Positions 32,539 to 40,784 of a stretch of DNA of 64,000 nt are shown here, piece after piece. Within the stretch, counting starts at the first letter, position 1; each line of letters starts with the position of its first letter. The notes beneath the pieces were generated by a model, which ran no database searches, had not been told where the DNA came from, and saw only the letters and a list, made by a program, of their open reading frames with translations. The position numbers and the translations under genes are program-made. Source of the stretch: Hymenobacter ruricola (GTDB lineage Bacteria; Bacteroidota; Bacteroidia; Cytophagales; Hymenobacteraceae); the NCBI RefSeq assembly GCF_015694525.1, contig NZ_JADQDM010000004.1:186001-250000 (forward strand), in the 5' to 3' direction.

Positions 32539-34983
32539 ATGCAAGTGTTAAAATTCGGAGGCACGTCGGTGGCCTCCGCCGAGAATATCCGGAAGTCGCT
32601 GGCCATTGTGGCGAAGGCGGCGGAGCAAGGTCCGGTGGTGACGGTGGTGTCGGCGTTGAGCGGCACGACGGATGCGTTGATTGGCGCCGGCCGCGCCGCG
32701 GCGCTGGGCGATGAGGCTTTCCGCGAGGCGCTGCAACAGCTGGAAGAGCGGCACGTAAGCGCCGCCCACGAGCTGTTGGGCGCCGATGCCGAGCACTCTG
32801 CCATTGCGTTGATTCAGAATGAATTTGATGGCTTGCAGCAGCTCTGCAACGGCATTTTTGCCCTCGGCGAGCTGTCGAACCGCACCCTCGACCGGCTCAT
32901 GAGCTACGGCGAGCTGCTGTCGTCGCGGCTGATTGCCAGCGCCGCCCAGGCGCACGGGCTTGGTGCCGTGTGGGCCGACGCCCGCCAGCTTATTCGCACC
33001 AATTCCCGCTTCGGCACGGCCGAGGTGGACATGGCGGCGACCGAAAAGCAAGTAGCTGACTTCAAAGCCAAAACCAACGCCAACATCTGGGTAGTGCCCG
33101 GCTTCATCGCCGCCGATGCCCACGGCACGACCACCACACTGGGCCGCGGCGGCTCCGATTACACCGCCGCCCTGCTGGCCGCCGCGCTGGATGCCGAGAA
33201 GCTGGAAATATGGACCGACGTGAGCGGGATGATGACGGCCGACCCGCGCCTGGTGCGCAGCGCCCGGCCCATTGCCCGCATCAGCTACCAGGAAGCCATG
33301 GAGCTGTCGCATTTTGGCGCCAAGGTGCTCTACCCGCCCACCATTCAGCCCGTGATGCAGCGCGGCATCCCGCTTTGGATTAAAAACACCTTCGCGCCCG
33401 ACGACTACGGCACCCTGGTGGAAGTGGCGCCGCCGCGCACGCCGGCCGTGGTGCAGGGCATTTCCAGCATCGGCAACCTGACTTTGCTCAACCTCGAAGG
33501 CAGCGGCATGGTGGGCATCCCCGGCTTCTCGAAGCGGCTGTTTGAAGCCCTGGCCCGCGAGCGCATCAACGTGATTCTCATCACCCAAAGCTCCTCGGAG
33601 CATTCCATCTGCGTGGGCGTAAACGCGCAGGATGCCGGCTTAGCCAAAATAGCCGTGGACGAGGAGTTTGCCACGGAAATTGCGGCCGGCCGCATCGAGC
33701 CCTTGCGGCCCGAAACCGACCTGGCCATCGTGGCGCTGGTGGGCGAGAACATGAAGGACCACCCCGGCATCAGCGGCAAGCTGTTTGGGGCGCTGGGGCA
33801 AAACGGGGTGAACATCCGAGCCATCGCGCAGGGCGCTTCGGAGAAGAATATCTCGACGGTAATCCGCGCTGCCGACGTGCGCAAAGCCATCAACGTGCTG
33901 CACGAGGCTTTTTTCGAGGCCACCAAGAAGCAGGTGAACCTGTTCATCCTGGGTCCCGGCAACGTGGGCAGCAAGCTGCTCGAACAGCTGGCTCGGCAGC
34001 AGCCCTACCTGCTCGAAAAGCTGGGCCTGCAGGTGCGCGTGGTGGCCATTGCCAACAGCCGCCACTGCCTGGTAAACGAAAACGGCCTCGACCTGGCCGC
34101 CTGGCCGGCGGAATTGGCCCAAGCGCCGGCGCAGTCGCTGGAAGAATTTACCCAATTCATCATCGGCCGCAACCTGCGCAATTCCATTTTTGTGGACGTG
34201 ACGGCCAACCCGGCGGCGGCCGGCATCTACGCCGGCTTGCTGGAGAAAAGCGTGGCCGTGGTGGCCTGCAACAAGGTGGCGGCCTCGTCGGAATACGCCC
34301 ACTACGCCCGCCTGAAAAGCCTGTCCAAGGAATTCAACGCCAGCTACCTTTTTGAAACCAACGTGGGCGCGGGCCTGCCCGTCATCGGCACGCTCAACGA
34401 CCTCACGCGCAGCGGCGACGTGGTGCGGCGCATGGAAGCCGTGCTCTCGGGCACGCTCAATTTTGTGTTCAACCACTACGACGGCACCCGGCCCTTCGCC
34501 GAAGTGGTGCGCCAGGCCCAGGCCGAAGGCTACACCGAGCCCGACCCGCGCCTCGACCTGAGCGGCGCCGACGTGGCCCGCAAAATTCTCATCCTGGCCC
34601 GCGAAGCCGGGCAGGTGATGGAAATGGCAGATATCGAAATCAAAGGCTTCCTGCCGCCAGCGTGTCTGGAAGGCGACGTGGAGGCCTTTTACGCCCAAAT
34701 GGCCGCGCACGAAACCCACTTCCGCGCCTTGTATGACGAAGCCACCGCGGCCGGGCAGCGCCTGAAATTTGTGGCGCGCTACGCCGAGGGCCGTGCCGGC
34801 GTGGGCCTGCAAGCCGTGGCGCCAGGGCATGATTTATACGACCTGCGCGGCAAAGACAACGTGGTGCTCTTTTATACCGACCGCTACGTGGAGCAGCCGC
34901 TGGTGGTGAAGGGGGCGGGAGCCGGCGCGGAGGTCACGGCTTCGGGCGTGTTCGCGGATATTATTAGGGCCGCTAGGTTGTAG
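32539..34983 (+). CDS. thrA: bifunctional aspartate kinase / homoserine dehydrogenase
   Basis: 814 residues, the length of E. coli ThrA (820). The N-terminal kinase starts KFGGTSVAS and contains GRGGSDYTAALLAAAL and the two regulatory ACT domains (~315-455; GMVGIPGFSKRLFEALARER and HPGISGKLFGALGQNGVNIR). The homoserine dehydrogenase part begins with the NAD(P) motif GPGNVGSKLLEQL (~472) and contains VACNKVAAS, FETNVGAGLP and VLSGTLNFVFN. It catalyses the first and third steps to threonine and methionine, with feedback through ACT domains. It heads thrABC. Its TAG stop (34981-34983) is part of the palindrome at 34980. No threonine attenuator peptide was found upstream. Confidence 0.98.
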   Translation: MQVLKFGGTSVASAENIRKSLAIVAKAAEQGPVVTVVSALSGTTDALIGAGRAAALGDEAFREALQQLEERHVSAAHELLGADAEHSAIALIQNEFDGLQQLCNGIFALGELSNRTLDRLMSYGELLSSRLIASAAQAHGLGAVWADARQLIRTNSRFGTAEVDMAATEKQVADFKAKTNANIWVVPGFIAADAHGTTTTLGRGGSDYTAALLAAALDAEKLEIWTDVSGMMTADPRLVRSARPIARISYQEAMELSHFGAKVLYPPTIQPVMQRGIPLWIKNTFAPDDYGTLVEVAPPRTPAVVQGISSIGNLTLLNLEGSGMVGIPGFSKRLFEALARERINVILITQSSSEHSICVGVNAQDAGLAKIAVDEEFATEIAAGRIEPLRPETDLAIVALVGENMKDHPGISGKLFGALGQNGVNIRAIAQGASEKNISTVIRAADVRKAINVLHEAFFEATKKQVNLFILGPGNVGSKLLEQLARQQPYLLEKLGLQVRVVAIANSRHCLVNENGLDLAAWPAELAQAPAQSLEEFTQFIIGRNLRNSIFVDVTANPAAAGIYAGLLEKSVAVVACNKVAASSEYAHYARLKSLSKEFNASYLFETNVGAGLPVIGTLNDLTRSGDVVRRMEAVLSGTLNFVFNHYDGTRPFAEVVRQAQAEGYTEPDPRLDLSGADVARKILILAREAGQVMEMADIEIKGFLPPACLEGDVEAFYAQMAAHETHFRALYDEATAAGQRLKFVARYAEGRAGVGLQAVAPGHDLYDLRGKDNVVLFYTDRYVEQPLVVKGAGAGAEVTASGVFADIIRAARL

Positions 34984-35061
34984 CGCGAACTTTGTAGTTC
35001 GCGTCCCCACGCCACCGAAACGATTGATGTTCTGCCACGCGAACTACAAAGTTCGCGCTAC
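34980..35061. repeat. palindromic repeat between thrA and thrB (25-bp perfect arms)
   Basis: Arms 34980-35004 and 35037-35061 are exact complements (GTAGCGCGAACTTTGTAGTT...); each arm is itself an imperfect hairpin, CGCGAAC...GTTCGCG. It includes the thrA stop codon and fills almost the whole gap to thrB. Confidence 0.95.
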
Positions 35062-35069
35062 TGCTTTTT

Positions 35070-36002
35070 ATGCCTGATTCCGTCCTCGTTCATTCCCCCG
35101 CCACGCTTTCTAACCTCGGCTGCGGCTTCGATGTGCTCGGCCTCGCCCTCGAAGCGCCTTATGATGCCGTGCGCGTCACGCGCAGTGCCACGCCCGGCGT
35201 GCGCATTCAGCATCTTGACCCTTATAATCTGCCCACCGACCCGGCCCAAAACGTGGCTGGTGTGGCGCTGCTGGCTTTGCTGAAAGCCGCGCCCGACGCC
35301 ATTGGCTTCGACCTGGAAATCACCAAAGGCATCAAGCCGGGCAGTGGCGTGGGCAGCAGCGCGGCCAGCGCCGTGGGCGCCGTGGTGGGCGCCAATGCGC
35401 TGCTGGGCAACCGCTTCAGCCAGATGCAAGTGGTCGATTTCGCGATGGAAGGGGAGGCCGTGGCTTCCGGCGCGCGGCACGCCGACAACATTGCGCCGGC
35501 CGTTTTTGGCGGTTTCACGGTGGTGCGGGCCCTGCAGCCGGCCATCGACATCGTGGCCCTGACAGCCCCGCCGCTGTGGGTGGCCGTGGTGCATCCGCAG
35601 ATTGAGGTAAAAACCAGCGACTCGCGTAAAGTGCTGCCCCGGGAAGTATCGCTGGGCTTGGCCACGCGCCAGTGGGCCAACGTGGCCGGGCTGGTGGCGG
35701 GCTTTTTAACCGCTGACTATGAGCTGATAGGTCGTTCGCTGGACGACTACATTGTGGAGCCGGCGCGGTTGCCGCTCATTCCGGGTTTGGCTGAGGCCCG
35801 CCAGCGGGCGCTGGCCGCGGGGGCCATTGGGGGCGGCATTTCGGGCTCGGGGCCGTCTATTTTCATGCTAAACCGGACCGAGGCCACGGCGCAGGCGGTG
35901 GGTGCGGCCATGGGCCCGGTCTTTGCCGAACTTGGCATTGAATTCAACGTCTACGTAGGGCCGGTGGCCACGGAAGGGGCGCGGGTGGTTTCGGCGGAAT
36001 AG
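35070..36002 (+). CDS. thrB: homoserine kinase
   Basis: 310 residues, GHMP kinase family. It phosphorylates homoserine to O-phosphohomoserine, the substrate of ThrC. The N-terminal signature LSNLGCGFDVLGLAL and the ATP-binding loop PGSGVGSSAASAVGAVVGAN (~90-109) are clear, and the C-terminal GHMP motif is present (AIGGGISGSGPSIFML). It lies between thrA and thrC on the same strand, as in many threonine operons, but both gaps here are filled with hairpin repeats. The start at 35070 follows 8 bases after the palindrome. Confidence 0.97.
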   Translation: MPDSVLVHSPATLSNLGCGFDVLGLALEAPYDAVRVTRSATPGVRIQHLDPYNLPTDPAQNVAGVALLALLKAAPDAIGFDLEITKGIKPGSGVGSSAASAVGAVVGANALLGNRFSQMQVVDFAMEGEAVASGARHADNIAPAVFGGFTVVRALQPAIDIVALTAPPLWVAVVHPQIEVKTSDSRKVLPREVSLGLATRQWANVAGLVAGFLTADYELIGRSLDDYIVEPARLPLIPGLAEARQRALAAGAIGGGISGSGPSIFMLNRTEATAQAVGAAMGPVFAELGIEFNVYVGPVATEGARVVSAE

Positions 36003-36011
36003 CTAAAACGC

Positions 36012-36111
36012 TCTGTCATCCTGAGCGCAGCGAGGGACTTTATCAAATCGGAGTAATTGGTCTTGATGATTGGCGCGTGAGAAGGTCCTTCGCTGTGCTC
36101 AGGATGACAGA
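36012..36111. repeat. palindromic repeat, class B, copy 1
   Basis: Ends TCTGTCATCCTGAGCGCAGC (36012) and the reverse complement (to 36111), arms ~28 bases with two or three mismatches. It lies between thrB and thrC. Related copies at 51229-51330 and, as a shortened form, 52056-52105. Confidence 0.9.
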
Positions 36112-36141
36112 ACATTATGAAGAGCGGACACAAACAATAAA

Positions 36142-37437
36142 ATGAAATACTACAGCCTCCGCCACCAGTCGCCGCGGGTTGATTTTCGCACGGCCACCGT
36201 CACCGGCCAGGCGCCGGACGGCGGCCTGTATTTCCCCGAAACCCTTCCGAAGCTTCTGCCCGGCTTCCTGCGCGAGCTGCGCACCCTGAGCAAGGCCACC
36301 GTGGCCCTGAACGTAATGCAACCCTACGTGGGCAATGCCATCCCGGCGGCCGATTTGCACGGCATCTGCGCCGAGGCGGTGGATTTTGAGTTTCCGCTGG
36401 TGCCCGTGGCGGCGGGCGTGGCGGCGCTGGAGCTGTTCCACGGCCCCACGCTGGCGTTTAAAGACGTGGGGGCGCGGTTTATGAGCCGCTGCCTGGGCTA
36501 CTTCGCCCAGCGTGGCGACACGCCGCCCGTGACCGTGCTGGTGGCCACGTCGGGCGACACCGGCGGGGCCGTGGCCAGCGGCTTTTTGGGCGTGGCGGGC
36601 GTGGAAGTCGTCATTCTTTACCCCTCCGGCAAGGTGAGCCCGGTGCAGGAGCAGCAGCTCACCACGCTGGGCCAGAACATTACGGCGCTGGAAGTGCAGG
36701 GCACGTTCGACGACTGCCAAGCGCTGGTGAAGCAGGCCTTTCAGGACGCGGACTTGGCCAAGCGGCGCTTCCTCACTTCGGCCAACAGCATCAACGTGGC
36801 GCGGTGGCTGCCGCAACAGCTCTACTACTGCTTTGCCGCGCAGCAGTGGCCCGAAGGCGCCGCGCCGCCGGTGGTGGTGGTGCCCAGCGGCAACTTCGGC
36901 AACATTTGCGCCGGGCTGCTGGCGCGGGCCTCGGGGCTGCCGCTGGGCCATTTCATTGCGGCCTGCAACGCCAATGAGCCGGTGCCTGCTTACCTGCGCA
37001 CCGGCACCTTCACGCCGCGGGCGGCCGTGCCCACGTTTTCCAACGCCATGGACGTGGGCAACCCCAGCAATTTCGTGCGCATTCTGGAGCTTTTTGACAA
37101 CGACCTGACCAAGATGCGGGCGGCCCTGGGCGCCGATACCGTGAGCGACGCCGACACGGTGGCCGCCATTCGGCAGGTGTGGAACGAGCACGGCTACCTG
37201 CTCGACCCGCACGGGGCCGTGGCCTACACGGCGCTGCGCCGCTACCAGGCCGAACACGGCGAGACCGGGGGCATGATACTGGCCACGGCTCACCCGGTGA
37301 AGTTCCCCAACGTAGTAGAGCCCATTCTCGGCCACGCCGTGCAATTGCCCGAGGTGGTGCAGGCCCTGCAGGGCCGCGCCAAACGAAGCGTGCCCCTGGC
37401 GGTTGACTTCGAAGCGCTGAAAGCCTTTTTGCTGTAG
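36142..37437 (+). CDS. thrC: threonine synthase
   Basis: 431 residues, PLP enzyme of fold type II. It converts O-phosphohomoserine to threonine. The PLP lysine is in HGPTLAFKDVGARF; the phosphate-binding loop is VATSGDTGGAVASGF; further conserved parts are SANSINVARWLPQ and VVVPSGNFGNICAGL. Length fits the short bacterial type rather than the plant type with a regulatory N-terminus. It is the third gene of thrABC and follows a class B palindrome, which leaves 30 bases to the ATG. An own promoter downstream (37471) begins the next transcript. Confidence 0.97.
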   Translation: MKYYSLRHQSPRVDFRTATVTGQAPDGGLYFPETLPKLLPGFLRELRTLSKATVALNVMQPYVGNAIPAADLHGICAEAVDFEFPLVPVAAGVAALELFHGPTLAFKDVGARFMSRCLGYFAQRGDTPPVTVLVATSGDTGGAVASGFLGVAGVEVVILYPSGKVSPVQEQQLTTLGQNITALEVQGTFDDCQALVKQAFQDADLAKRRFLTSANSINVARWLPQQLYYCFAAQQWPEGAAPPVVVVPSGNFGNICAGLLARASGLPLGHFIAACNANEPVPAYLRTGTFTPRAAVPTFSNAMDVGNPSNFVRILELFDNDLTKMRAALGADTVSDADTVAAIRQVWNEHGYLLDPHGAVAYTALRRYQAEHGETGGMILATAHPVKFPNVVEPILGHAVQLPEVVQALQGRAKRSVPLAVDFEALKAFLL

Positions 37438-37470
37438 TAACGCCCGGCGTGGCCGTTTTTTAACGGCGGC

Positions 37471-37478
37471 TACTTTTG
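37471..37478 (+). promoter_or_regulatory. -7 promoter element of the DUF3365 gene
   Basis: TACTTTTG, a perfect TAnnTTTG, 31 bases before the GTG at 37510; a T-run about 15 bases upstream may serve as -33. Confidence 0.55.
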
Positions 37479-37509
37479 CACCGCTTTTCAACTACCCCTG
37501 CCCTTGCGC

Positions 37510-38199
37510 GTGAAAAACCTGCTGCCCAACCTCCTCTTTTTTGCGGTGCTGCTAAGCGTCGCCGCCTGCCGCCCCGACCAGGTGGAGCACCTCAAGGACA
37601 GCAAGCGCATCGGCATCGAGGCTGAAAACTGGGAGGTGAAACGCATTCTGCCCAAAGACCTGCTGCGCGCCACGCGCTGGGCCGGCGACTCGCTCACGGC
37701 CACGGCCGACACGCTGCTGCGCCGCACGCTGGCCCGCGAGCTGGCGGCGGGCGGCGTGGCCCGGGCCGCCGCCTTCTGCCGTCCCGAAACCTACGGCGCG
37801 GTCGATTCCCTGGCCCGTGTGCTCAAGGCCACGGCCCGGCGCGTGAGCGAGCGGCCGCGCAACCCTGCGAACCAGGGCGTGCTGCCGGCGGCGGAAATGA
37901 CGCCGGACACCACCCGCACCATCCGGCGCGAGTCGCAGGAAGTGTTTTTCTACCAGCAGCCCATTGTGCTCAACAATACGCTATGTCTGCGCTGCCACGG
38001 CGAGGTGGGCCCGGACATCGCACCCGCCGATTACGCCTTCCTCAAAAAGCAGTTTCCGCAGGACCAGGCCACCGGCTACCGCCTGGGCCAGCCCGTGGGC
38101 GCCTGGCAGCTCAGCCTGCGCCGCGACGGCGTGGCCGAATTCTGGACCATGAAAACGCGCAAAAAATGGAAGGAGCACAAGCTGCCCAAGCTGTTTTGA
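37510..38199 (+). CDS. DUF3365 (Tll0287-like) haem-binding lipoprotein
   Basis: 229 residues from the GTG at 37510 (a TTG two codons earlier is possible). The signal sequence ends in a lipobox, LLSVAAC. The DUF3365 domain carries a CxxCH haem-attachment site, LCLRCHGEVG, preceded by FFYQQPIVLNNT, so a c-type haem would be attached in the periplasm. In related proteins this domain senses or transfers electrons. The N-terminal part is a helical region. It has its own promoter and is followed 50 bases later by the secreted 38250-39470 protein, with which it may form an operon. Confidence 0.85.
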   Translation: MKNLLPNLLFFAVLLSVAACRPDQVEHLKDSKRIGIEAENWEVKRILPKDLLRATRWAGDSLTATADTLLRRTLARELAAGGVARAAAFCRPETYGAVDSLARVLKATARRVSERPRNPANQGVLPAAEMTPDTTRTIRRESQEVFFYQQPIVLNNTLCLRCHGEVGPDIAPADYAFLKKQFPQDQATGYRLGQPVGAWQLSLRRDGVAEFWTMKTRKKWKEHKLPKLF

Positions 38200-38249
38200 G
38201 GAGTACTTTCACCATCAATCAGCTTTTCCAGTTAAATTCTCGTAGCGCG

Positions 38250-39470
38250 ATGCTTACCCTGATTTCTGTTCCGCGGGCGGCAGCTGGCGGCCTGTTGAGC
38301 ATTGCCGTGGCCTCGGTATCGGTGGCGGAGGCGCAAACGAGTGAAAAACCGCTGACCGTGGCCGAATGCGTGAAGCTGATTCGGCCCGACAGCGTGCACA
38401 TGTTTTTTGATGCGCAGTACGCGCTAACGCCGCCCACCTGTGCCGCTATCCGGCGCGAAAGCCGAATGGACGCCACCTCCGGCACTTTTCTGGGCGAGGT
38501 GCGGGACTACGCCCTACCCGATAACAGTCTGCTGACCAAAGTTCAGTATGCTGCCGGCCAGCGAATGGGCCCCTACGAGCAGCACTATCGAAACCAGCAG
38601 CTGGCCGTGAGCGGACAATTTGCGCAGGGCCAGCCGGTGGGTACCTGGAAGTACTGGTACGCCAACGGCCGGCCCTGGCAAACGCTGGAGCTGACCGCGG
38701 AGGGGCCGTTGCGCATAGTGGCGTATTGGGACTCGACGGGGCAGCAGCGGGTGAGCGCCGGGGCGGGCACCTGGCAGGAGAGCACCGGCGGCACGCTCCC
38801 CACGCGCACCGGCGGGCGGGTGGCCGCGGGGCTGATGGAAGGCACCTGGGAGCGCCGCAGCCTGCTCGATAAGCAGGTGCTGACCGCCGAAGACTACCGC
38901 GGCGGGCGTTTGCAGGAAGGCCGGCAGTACATCGGTGTGGTCGGAAAACCTAAAAAGTACCAGACCCAGTCGTTGCTGGGGCCCCGCGTTGCCGACGTTT
39001 CCGCTTCAATTGAGCCGTTTCATCTGGGCAAAAGCTGTGAGGAACGGGCGCAACTGGCGGCCGCAGCCGCGGCCAGCCGGGCGGCCTACGCTGCGATGAT
39101 AATGGTGCAGCCCACGCCGCCCCGCGACCCCAGCACCTACCAGCGCGAAATCCTCATGCGCTTGTCGAGGTTCAACAACCTCACCCAGTGGATGCCCCGC
39201 ACCGACGGCCAGAGCACGGTGGTCACAGCCGAGGTGGATGCGCAAGGCCAGCTCCACAATTTCACGTCCGAGTCGGGGGGGCTGAGCAATGCTTTTGCTT
39301 CGATTATGCGCGAGCTGGGGGCCTGGCACCCGGCCACCGTAAACGGCCGGCCAGTGCCTGGCCAGGTGCGTATTATCTTGAAAATGTATAGCAGCCAACT
39401 ACAAAGCAGCCTGCAAGCCAATGTGGCCTTTCCGCTCCCGCCCGACGTAATGCCTAAAACAACGAAGTAA
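38250..39470 (+). CDS. exported protein with MORN/YwqK-like repeats and a TonB C-terminal-like domain
   Basis: 406 residues from the ATG at 38250; the frame is open upstream to 37983 but that part overlaps the previous gene. A signal peptide is seen (LLSIAVASVSVAEA). The first half has antitoxin YwqK/MORN-like units (GPYEQHYRNQQLAVSGQFAQ, VGTWKYWYANGRPWQTLEL, GTWERRSLLDKQVL). The C-terminal ~100 residues (TVVTAEVDAQGQLHNFTSES and GAWHPATVNGRPVPGQVRII) fit a TonB C-terminal domain, yet there is no TonB proline-rich linker or membrane anchor. Such exported TonB-CTD proteins are found in Bacteroidota without proven function. Confidence 0.8.
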   Translation: MLTLISVPRAAAGGLLSIAVASVSVAEAQTSEKPLTVAECVKLIRPDSVHMFFDAQYALTPPTCAAIRRESRMDATSGTFLGEVRDYALPDNSLLTKVQYAAGQRMGPYEQHYRNQQLAVSGQFAQGQPVGTWKYWYANGRPWQTLELTAEGPLRIVAYWDSTGQQRVSAGAGTWQESTGGTLPTRTGGRVAAGLMEGTWERRSLLDKQVLTAEDYRGGRLQEGRQYIGVVGKPKKYQTQSLLGPRVADVSASIEPFHLGKSCEERAQLAAAAAASRAAYAAMIMVQPTPPRDPSTYQREILMRLSRFNNLTQWMPRTDGQSTVVTAEVDAQGQLHNFTSESGGLSNAFASIMRELGAWHPATVNGRPVPGQVRIILKMYSSQLQSSLQANVAFPLPPDVMPKTTK

Positions 39471-39482
39471 CTGTTTGAAGCT

Positions 39483-40781
39483 ATGCAGCACCCCACACCT
39501 ACCATCATCATCGGGGCCGGCATGGCCGGGCTGGCCTGCGCCACCTGGCTGCACCGCGCCGGCCGGCCCGTGCTGCTGCTCGAAGCCTCCGACGCCGTGG
39601 GCGGCCGCGTGCGCACGGATGTGACGCCCGAAGGCTTTCGGCTCGACCGCGGCTTTCAGGTGCTGCAAACCAATTACCCCGAGGCCCGGCGCATCTTCGA
39701 CTACGGCGCGCTGCAGCTGAAGGCTTTTCGCTCGGGCGCCGTCATCCGCATGCCCGATGGCCACGAAACCACGCTGGAAAACCCGTTGCAGCGGCCACTG
39801 GCGGCGTTTTCGGCCCTGGCATCGCCCATTGGCACGCTGCCCGATAAGCTGCGCATCCTCAGCTTGGTGCGCCACGTGCTGAAGTGCACGCCGGAGGAAC
39901 TGCTGGCCCGCCCGGCCACCGACACGCTCACGTTCCTGCAGCGCTACGGCTGGAGCGAGCAGATGATAAATTCGTTTTTCAAGCCCTTTTTCGGCGGCGT
40001 GTACCTGGACCGGGAGCTGACCACGGCCAGCAACTTTTTCGAGTTCGTGTTCCAGCAGTTCGTGACCGGCGAAGCGGCCGTGCCGGCCCTGGGCATTCAG
40101 CAGCTGCCCGAGCAGCTGGCGGCGCGGCTGCCTGCGGGCACAGTGCAGCTCAACGCGCCCGTGGCCGCCATTGTCGACGGCACGCAGGTGCGGCTTACGT
40201 CGGGCAAGGTGTTGGATGCCAGCGGCATCGTGCTGGCCACCGATGGCCTGACGAGCCTGCGCCTGCTGGCCGGCCGCAGCGGCAGCCGCGCCGACGCCGC
40301 GAGCGCCGAAGCCGCAAGTTTCCCCACAGCAGCGCGCATCACCACTTGTAACTACTTCGCCACCAATGGCGGCCACTCGCCGGGCCGCAACGACAAGCTG
40401 CTGCGTCTCAATGCGTCATCCCGCGCGCTGGCCCACAACGTGGCCTTCCCGGCCGACGTGAGCGGCGCTTACGCCCCGGCCGGCCGGGCGCTGGTTTCCG
40501 TCAGCACGCACGGCGAGCGCAGCCTTTCCGAGGCCGAAGTAACGGCCGGCGTGCGCGAAGAGTTGGTGGCGTGGTTTGGGCCGGCGGCGCGGCAGTGGGA
40601 ACACCTGCGCAGCTACCGCATTGCGGCGGCGCTGCCGGTGTACCTGGCCGGCCAGCCCGTGCGCCAGCCCCTGAAGCTGGCCGAGGGCTTGTACCGCTGC
40701 GGCGACTGGGCCGCGTACCCGTCGCTCAACGCCGCGCTGGCCACCGGCCGCGAAGTGGCGGAAATGCTGATTGCGCAGTAG
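39483..40781 (+). CDS. FAD-dependent oxidoreductase (amine oxidase / protoporphyrinogen oxidase-like)
   Basis: 432 residues. The FAD-binding Rossmann motif IIIGAGMAGLACATWLHRAG is at residues 8-27, followed by LLEASDAVGGRVRTD, the signature of flavin amine oxidases, and the C-terminal motif GLYRCGDWAAYPSLNAALATG that closes over the flavin. The central part (FLQRYGWSEQMINSFFKPFF) is as in the squalene/phytoene-desaturase-like branch. It could act on a carotenoid, amine or porphyrin; no pathway genes are next to it. It starts 13 bases after the stop of the previous gene, so it may be cotranscribed with it. Confidence 0.85.
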   Translation: MQHPTPTIIIGAGMAGLACATWLHRAGRPVLLLEASDAVGGRVRTDVTPEGFRLDRGFQVLQTNYPEARRIFDYGALQLKAFRSGAVIRMPDGHETTLENPLQRPLAAFSALASPIGTLPDKLRILSLVRHVLKCTPEELLARPATDTLTFLQRYGWSEQMINSFFKPFFGGVYLDRELTTASNFFEFVFQQFVTGEAAVPALGIQQLPEQLAARLPAGTVQLNAPVAAIVDGTQVRLTSGKVLDASGIVLATDGLTSLRLLAGRSGSRADAASAEAASFPTAARITTCNYFATNGGHSPGRNDKLLRLNASSRALAHNVAFPADVSGAYAPAGRALVSVSTHGERSLSEAEVTAGVREELVAWFGPAARQWEHLRSYRIAAALPVYLAGQPVRQPLKLAEGLYRCGDWAAYPSLNAALATGREVAEMLIAQ

Positions 40782-40784
40782 CTT

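Noticed and set aside
36115..37491. 458-codon minus-strand open frame over thrC
   Set aside because: Shadow of thrC; no protein-like pattern and it also spans the thrC promoter region.
37983..38249. N-terminal extension of the MORN/TonB-like protein into the DUF3365 gene
   Set aside because: It overlaps the previous gene in another frame and would remove the signal peptide from the start; the ATG at 38250 is better.
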